Origin: Scleroderma bovista
Taxonomy: Eukaryota > Basidiomycota > Agaricomycetes > Boletales > Sclerodermataceae
NCBI GenBank assembly: GCA_037178675.1
Contig: JAYMGJ010000119.1
Span: forward strand, 62,001 to 126,000
DNA: 64,000 nt
Direction of reading: 5' to 3'
The notes beneath the pieces are model-generated. The model ran no database searches, had not been told where the DNA came from, and saw only the letters and a list, made by a program, of their open reading frames with translations. A program made the translations under genes and the position numbers. Below, one piece after another: positions 57,349 through 64,000 of the stretch. Position 1 is the first letter of the stretch. Each line of letters begins with the position of its first letter.

Positions 57349-58775
57349 TTAGGGACTTGGAAGTGACGTTGGACGGAGGATGACGAGGATGCCATCCGAG
57401 TGAGCCGAAAAAATAGCGTCCACGACAGTTTCTTTGGTGTATATGTGGACTTGGGGCCGGGGACGGCTATTGGCCCCGGACTGTGGGTGGGGTCTCGCTG
57501 AGTGTCCCCTTGACGAGGCAAGTATACCTCGTCGTCGATTCGTCGTGGTCCTTGTGTCCGACCCGTCACTTGTCCTTTCGCCCCTGATAGGACGGTCGAT
57601 GAGTGAGCAGCACCGGCGAAGAGTCACAAACTCGTACTTTGAATCGCGCCCTTTGGGCAATAACGTGAATTTTCCATACCCGAAGCCTCCGTTAGAAGGC
57701 TGCCCCCGCTCGTTGACCCCCCACGCCTTGATCACATCAATCCACTCGCGCACCTGGTTCTCGTTCTTCGGCAGCACGAAGTCGTAGAAACTCCGCCCCA
57801 TCACCGTCGTCGTCTCGACGAACAGATCGTTGGAGCAGTACTGTACGGGACAGTGTATCGAGAACCGGTCCAGAATCAGTGCAACGCGGGCGGACTGCCT
57901 AGGGAGAGGTTTGAAGCTCAACAGTCCATCTTTCCGCTCTGCAGAGGGCTCCGCGCCATCCACTGTTTCGTCCAGAAGGGCGCAAAAGTCCGGCAGAGGG
58001 CTGGGGGGCATCGGCGATGGATCTCCCCAGCGCTTTACGTGAGATTAAAAAACAGAGGTGAGAAGGGGAAGGTGAACCACGGGATCTGGAACTCACCCGG
58101 AACTCAAAGTCTCTTGCATAAGGTGTGACGAAGTCGACTTCTTGTGCGGTAGAAGCATTTTGAAGCGCTTTCACGCCATGTGTGGCAGGAGTGATGCTTC
58201 CCACCAGTACGTTGGATACGATGGTGCGGGACTAGTAAGCTGTAGCAAGTCCATTCGTGGTAGCAGCAAGGGAACTCACAATCGCACATAAGACAAACCC
58301 CTTGAGCGGGTCTTTGTGCTTGAGACGAAGGTAAGCCAACACGGCAGCCTTATCTTGACGGATGGTGTCGCTAACAGAGGGGATGCGAATTAGCACGAGA
58401 TAAGGGAAGGAGAGACCGATCGCTGGGTCGCGATCATGGGAACGTACTAATGCAATTCTCTCACCACAGAAAATTCGTCTGGGTGGACGAGGTCAGCGCC
58501 TGGGCGCCCGATCGTTTCCCTGGTGTCCCAGCCTGTAGAATTTTATGTCAGTTGGCTGCCCATAACTCCCCTGGGGGATGCCACCTACCGAGCAGTTCAG
58601 TAAACGATTCGGTCACATACACGAAACGTATCTGGAAAAGAAGATATGTCAGCGATGTTTGTGAGCAGGAAAGAGTGGACCCACGTCTTGTGAGAAGTCT
58701 ACAATCGCAACTTTAGATGATGCACAGCGTCAGTCGAGATGTTATCAGGCACAAGCAGCTGGGCACGTACTGCAT
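57349..58775 (-). CDS. PAS-domain protein
   Basis: A probable sensor or signalling protein with a single PAS domain and no kinase or DNA-binding domain in view. Exons: VAIVDFSQD, then IRFVYVTESFTELLG spliced (GTAGGT...CTACAG) to WDTRETIGRPGADLVHPDEF, the classic PAS core. Then SDTIRQDKAAVLAYLRLKHK with DPLKGFVLCAI, SRTIVSNVLVGSITPATHGV, DFVTPYARDFEFR, and RWGDPSPMPPSPLPDFCALL through ALILDRFSIHCPVQYCSNDL, GRSFYDFVLPKNENQVREWI, DVIKAWGVNERGQPSNGGFG, VDAIFSAHSDGILVIL and a stop at 57349. At about 58712 the 5' end is unclear: PDNISTDAVHHLK is one base out of frame with VAIVDFSQD, so either a small exon is missed or there is a 1-nt deletion. ATG 58775 is provisional. Confidence 0.72.
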
Positions 58776-59416
58776 GACAATCGGGGGGTGTTAAAATCCA
58801 TCGCAAATGTGCAATACAGATGCAACTCGCTACAGAGAAGTGTGAGTGCTAGAGGGGAGTCTCTGGGACGGGGACGGAGACCAGGACAAGCAGCCCACCA
58901 CGGAGGACAGATGTTGAGGGTGGGGGAACGCGGGCAAGGCAAGGAGGAAAGTTTTTGAATGGTGGACGTGAATTAGGCTTTGGATTCCCGAGGCACCCAT
59001 CAATATAAAGATACCTGGTTGATCGTGTGTATCTGAGATGATCCAAATGCGTGTCAATGACTCCTGTGACGTGCTCGTCTCCCACTCGCGCTGCTCAGAT
59101 CAGCCAGCTACGTGTCCTTTGTCGCGACCCCCGATACCCTCGCAGCATTAGTCGTCGTTTCTGTGGCGAGTGTTGGAAGGGCAATGGCCTTGCAGATTTT
59201 TATTGTCGGTTTTAATTTAGGCAAGCTTGGCACGTGGTGCACTAGATCTTGGCCTTGATCGTCTCAATCTGACACGCTCGGCACTTTTGTCCTTATTTCC
59301 CCCGAGCCGGCGCCAATCCAGGAACAAAACAAATGCCAGATAAATAAAAATAAAAATAAACAATCTGCTTGCATTGTCCTTGACGTCGACAAATACTTTG
59401 CAGCTGACTGCTCTGG
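58776..59416. other. Divergent promoter region of PAS and TRM61 genes
   Basis: No gene recognised; it separates the PAS gene (-) from TRM61 (+). Short frames only. Confidence 0.35.
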
Positions 59417-61100
<1,684 letters not shown>

Positions 61101-61224
61101 GATTAGTATGTAGGTCTAGTGTATATTACCTAATACTAGCAGACTGCGGCATTGTAAGTCAGTAGTATTATTTTGCTCTTCGATGCAAGTATTAAGAATA
61201 AAAAAGTACATCCTGGATGTTGGT

Positions 61225-64000
61225 CTATTCCTCCACCGCTTGTCTATACGCTTCTTCCATCTCGTCCTCCTCCTGAGCCCTGGCTGCGCTTTTCGGCGCC
61301 CGTGGCCGAAGAATGCGGGGAGATGGGGCGGTGTCGACAACAGCTGAATTCTGTCTTCGGACACGTTTTGACGGCGAAGGCTTTGCCTCGTCATCAGAAA
61401 CGCTTTCCTCCGGGCGCCGCGTCCTCTTGCGAGATGACCGTGTCCGCTTAGGACGCGAGATAGGGGTTGACGACTTATCGCCGGTCGGTTGCTGGCTATT
61501 ACTCGATCTTGATGTTCTCTTCCTCGTATTAATTGAGATTGACGATGGGCCCGCTTCTGCTGGTTCGGGGAAAGAACTCTCGTTCTTCCTACTCTTTTCC
61601 AGATGGGCATGGTGCTCGGCTAACTCATGCATCGTCTTCGGGACCAGGACAATGGGTCGGTTGGGTGGCACCGGGTTATCATCGGTCACCATGTACCCAT
61701 CCCCATCTTGAGTCTCCCAATCATGGAGTAACGTTTCTTCCATCAAAACTGAGTTTTCGTCGGTCACAGCCCGCTTCACATTAACCGACTGGTTGTCATC
61801 GGTCGAGAGTGCAAATTTATGCATATTACTGGGGAGATGGAACGGCTGAACAATATCGTCTGCCGTGACGAGGAAGCCTCCTGGCTGTGACATGCCAAAT
61901 ATTAAAAAAAAAACGTTTTCTTCCTTCGTAATTGCCACTCACCTCTTCCTCGTCTGCCTCGTGAATTTGGGTGTCTTGCCAATGTTCATCTGGAGCTTGC
62001 TCTTCAGCTTGGTTCGAGGCATATTGCTTTTGAAGACGGTCACGAATGCGAAGGCCTTGTATGAGACGAACCCAGCGTTTGCAAACCTGGTCGAAACGCT
62101 TTGCGTGTGCTCGCTCTTCTGCGTCTTGTTCCGCTTCTATATAAGCCTGGCACCAAGTTCAGACCTTGATCTCTGAAAGAACAGAGTCGGGGTATACCTC
62201 GATGATGGTATTTTCATTTTCGGCGGCTACCACAATGCCCTCGATGACTGGAAAAGCCCTACGTTTCTTAAATTCGAAGCCTGTCTATTTTACAATTTTT
62301 ACGCTGCTAACGTTTGGCTGAGAAAAGTGCTTACCACAGCTTCGGCATAATCAAACCCAAGTTTCTTGGCTATCTTCGCAACTCCCTTGACTGACTCAGA
62401 TCAGTAATTATCAGATAAGAAAGCAACTCGGAACTTACATGGAATGTGGACCGCTCCCGCCGGAAGCATCGACGGGACATATAAATCGATGTTTCCGAAT
62501 TCATTCTTGGGAATTATGCCCTGTTCAGAGAGGGGGATCATATCAATGACAGTTAGGAAGCTACTGCCCACATAATACGCACGTCTCTGATCGGATCAGG
62601 CCTATACAAATCCGTTTGGGAAAACGCATACAACCCCTGCATGACTTCTCCATCGCCACCGGAATGTCCTTCCGCCTTGGCACGTTCAAGAGCAAGCTCC
62701 ATTTCCCGCTGACGAGCAATGGTTACTGCGCGTTGCTTGACCATTTTCATCGGCTGACAACCAGAGCGGATCATCCTGCCCTGTCGCATCCAGTTCTCCG
62801 CGGTTTTTAGAGATACGACATATGAACGGGGATATACAGATTCACCCCTGAATTTGCCAAGTTCCGTGGGGGAATCAATGACTTCATCCCGTTTCAAATG
62901 GCGAGCAAGTACGTATCTAAAGTGAAAGTGATGGTAAATATGAATCATGTAGCGAGACAAATGCAATAAACATACAGGGGATGATCTTTGAAACCTGCAA
63001 GTGTGGTGGGCATCCCTTCCGTGAGCTGATGGTTATGCAACTCATCGTCTTCAAGCTCGTCTCTGCTCTGCGAAAGTCATAACGAGAATGAGCACTCCAT
63101 TCATGGCGGAGGAAAACGTACAAGCCGATAGGGCCTAGTTATGGCTTGTATAACATTTGCCCACCATTGCTTGCGCGCACTGGCAGGACCCGCGCCAAGT
63201 CCCTGTGCTTTTGATACTTTCGCGGTATAGTCTCTCGCATATCGGGCGGTGACGTCGCGGCCAAAACCATCTTCCTCTAACGCAATAACGTAGAGCATTC
63301 TATTGTACGGTGCTCGGCGCGCCTTGGGTAAAGTGTCAGTGGATGAGGGGTCGAAGACCTGTCGCTTGTTAACGATGCCACGAATAGGATCGACTGGTAG
63401 CCATCGTGAATCTGCGCGAGAAAAGACTTCTGTCCAAAACACCGGCGGCGTGGATGTCACATCTGACGGTTGGGATGCATGTAAGCTAAGTTGTTAGGAA
63501 TCGGAGCCTGCATAACACACATAAAGAGCTTCCGGTTGTACTCGGTGTGCTACGCTGGCTGGTGGCTTGACTTTTGCTTTTACGAAGTTTAATTACGGGC
63601 GCAGCCCTTTCTTTGCCTTTGACTGCCGATGCATTATGAGTCATGCCCGTCCGTCACGCAGGTTAGATTACTTGCCACTTTGTTGTTTTGACTGAACTGA
63701 CGCCGTGTTTGCTACCTCCTCTTCACTTCCCTCGAGCGAATTTTCATATTCTGCGGGGGTCACTGGTACTTTCCCCTTGCTTGACGACCCACCGCCGTGT
63801 TTTCCTGATTCGGATTTCCAAGGGACACTCTGTAAGCTAACGACGAGCCTGGCTGGGATATCAAGAGCTCGACAGAGCGCAGTGAATAACTGCGAGCTGG
63901 TATCCCTGGAACCACACTGCATCAACGCGTGCTTCATAAGACTGTTGACACTTCGAATGCACTCCGTATCATTCGAATCAGGGTCGATAGACTCCGAACC
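61225..64000 (-). CDS. RAD4: DNA repair protein RAD4/XPC (5' end beyond window)
   Basis: Damage-recognition factor of nucleotide excision repair. Only the C-terminal two-thirds is visible. From the right edge: SSQLFTALCRALDIPARLVV (transglutaminase-like fold), PPVFWTEVFSRADSRWLPVD with PIRGIVNKRQVFDP, YARDYTAKVSKAQ, then RYVLARHLKRDEVIDSPTEL and YPRSYVVSLKTAENWMRQGR with IRSGCQPMKMVKQRAVTIAR (BHD1-BHD2). BHD3 reads GIIPKNEFGNIDLYVPSMLP then AGAVHIP, KIAKKLGFDYAEAV, GFEFKKRRAFPVIEGIVVAA. The C-terminal tail is Ser/Arg/Lys-rich with KRTSRSSNSQQP and ends EEAYRQAVEE, stop at 61225. Introns are short and in phase. It is tail-to-tail with TRM61 (124-bp gap). The first exons and any start lie beyond 64000. 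Confidence 0.9.

Overview
The window looks like nuclear DNA of a basidiomycete, most likely an Agaricomycete. Nearly every gene is cut by many 45-60 nt GT-AG introns. The families present are typical of mushroom-forming fungi: a lineage-type F-box protein, a TKL-like kinase with a YHGDLKG loop, a DUF6532 fragment, a HET-domain gene and a single-PAS protein. All models come from reading the sequence by eye. Stops and conserved motifs are firm; some starts and small exons are not.

Layout. 0-8.4 kb (accessory): a decayed GUT2 fragment; a GH3-family gene (-) head-to-head with an acyl-CoA-synthetase-like gene (+), both of the adenylate-forming superfamily; a protein kinase; and a 142-bp palindromic MITE. 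10-16.3 kb: intact GUT2 (mitochondrial glycerol-3-phosphate dehydrogenase) and a KHA1-type K+/H+ antiporter. 17-19.4 kb: an RNA14 relic with C-to-T type damage, a G/T-rich low-complexity block, and a TDP2-like phosphodiesterase gene with an in-frame TGA near its start. 19.5-27 kb: a histone H3 gene with an unusual N-terminal tail, an unknown gene, a HET-domain gene and mitochondrial methionyl-tRNA synthetase. 28.9-40.6 kb: a single-pass membrane protein with a cytosolic SH3 domain, an RRM+YTH m6A-reader-like protein whose YTH domain carries a long insert, an F-box protein and a DUF3605 protein. 40.7-49.7 kb: an unknown gene, a RecQ helicase with a 15-nt microexon, a small membrane protein and a broken DUF6532 gene. 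49.9-64 kb: N-terminal amidase NTA1, a TBRG1-like FYRN/FYRC protein, a PAS protein, TRM61 (tRNA m1A58 methyltransferase) and RAD4/XPC, which runs off the right edge. TRM61 and RAD4 are tail to tail with about 120 bp between them.

There is no single pathway. Housekeeping genes (GUT2, KHA1, MSM1, YTH, NTA1, TRM61, RAD4) alternate with fast-evolving and decaying sequence. The most notable observations are the H3 tail variant, the GH3/adenylating-enzyme pair (with a probable frameshift in GH3), the RIP-like decay of duplicated fragments, the split YTH domain, the RecQ microexon and the MITE.
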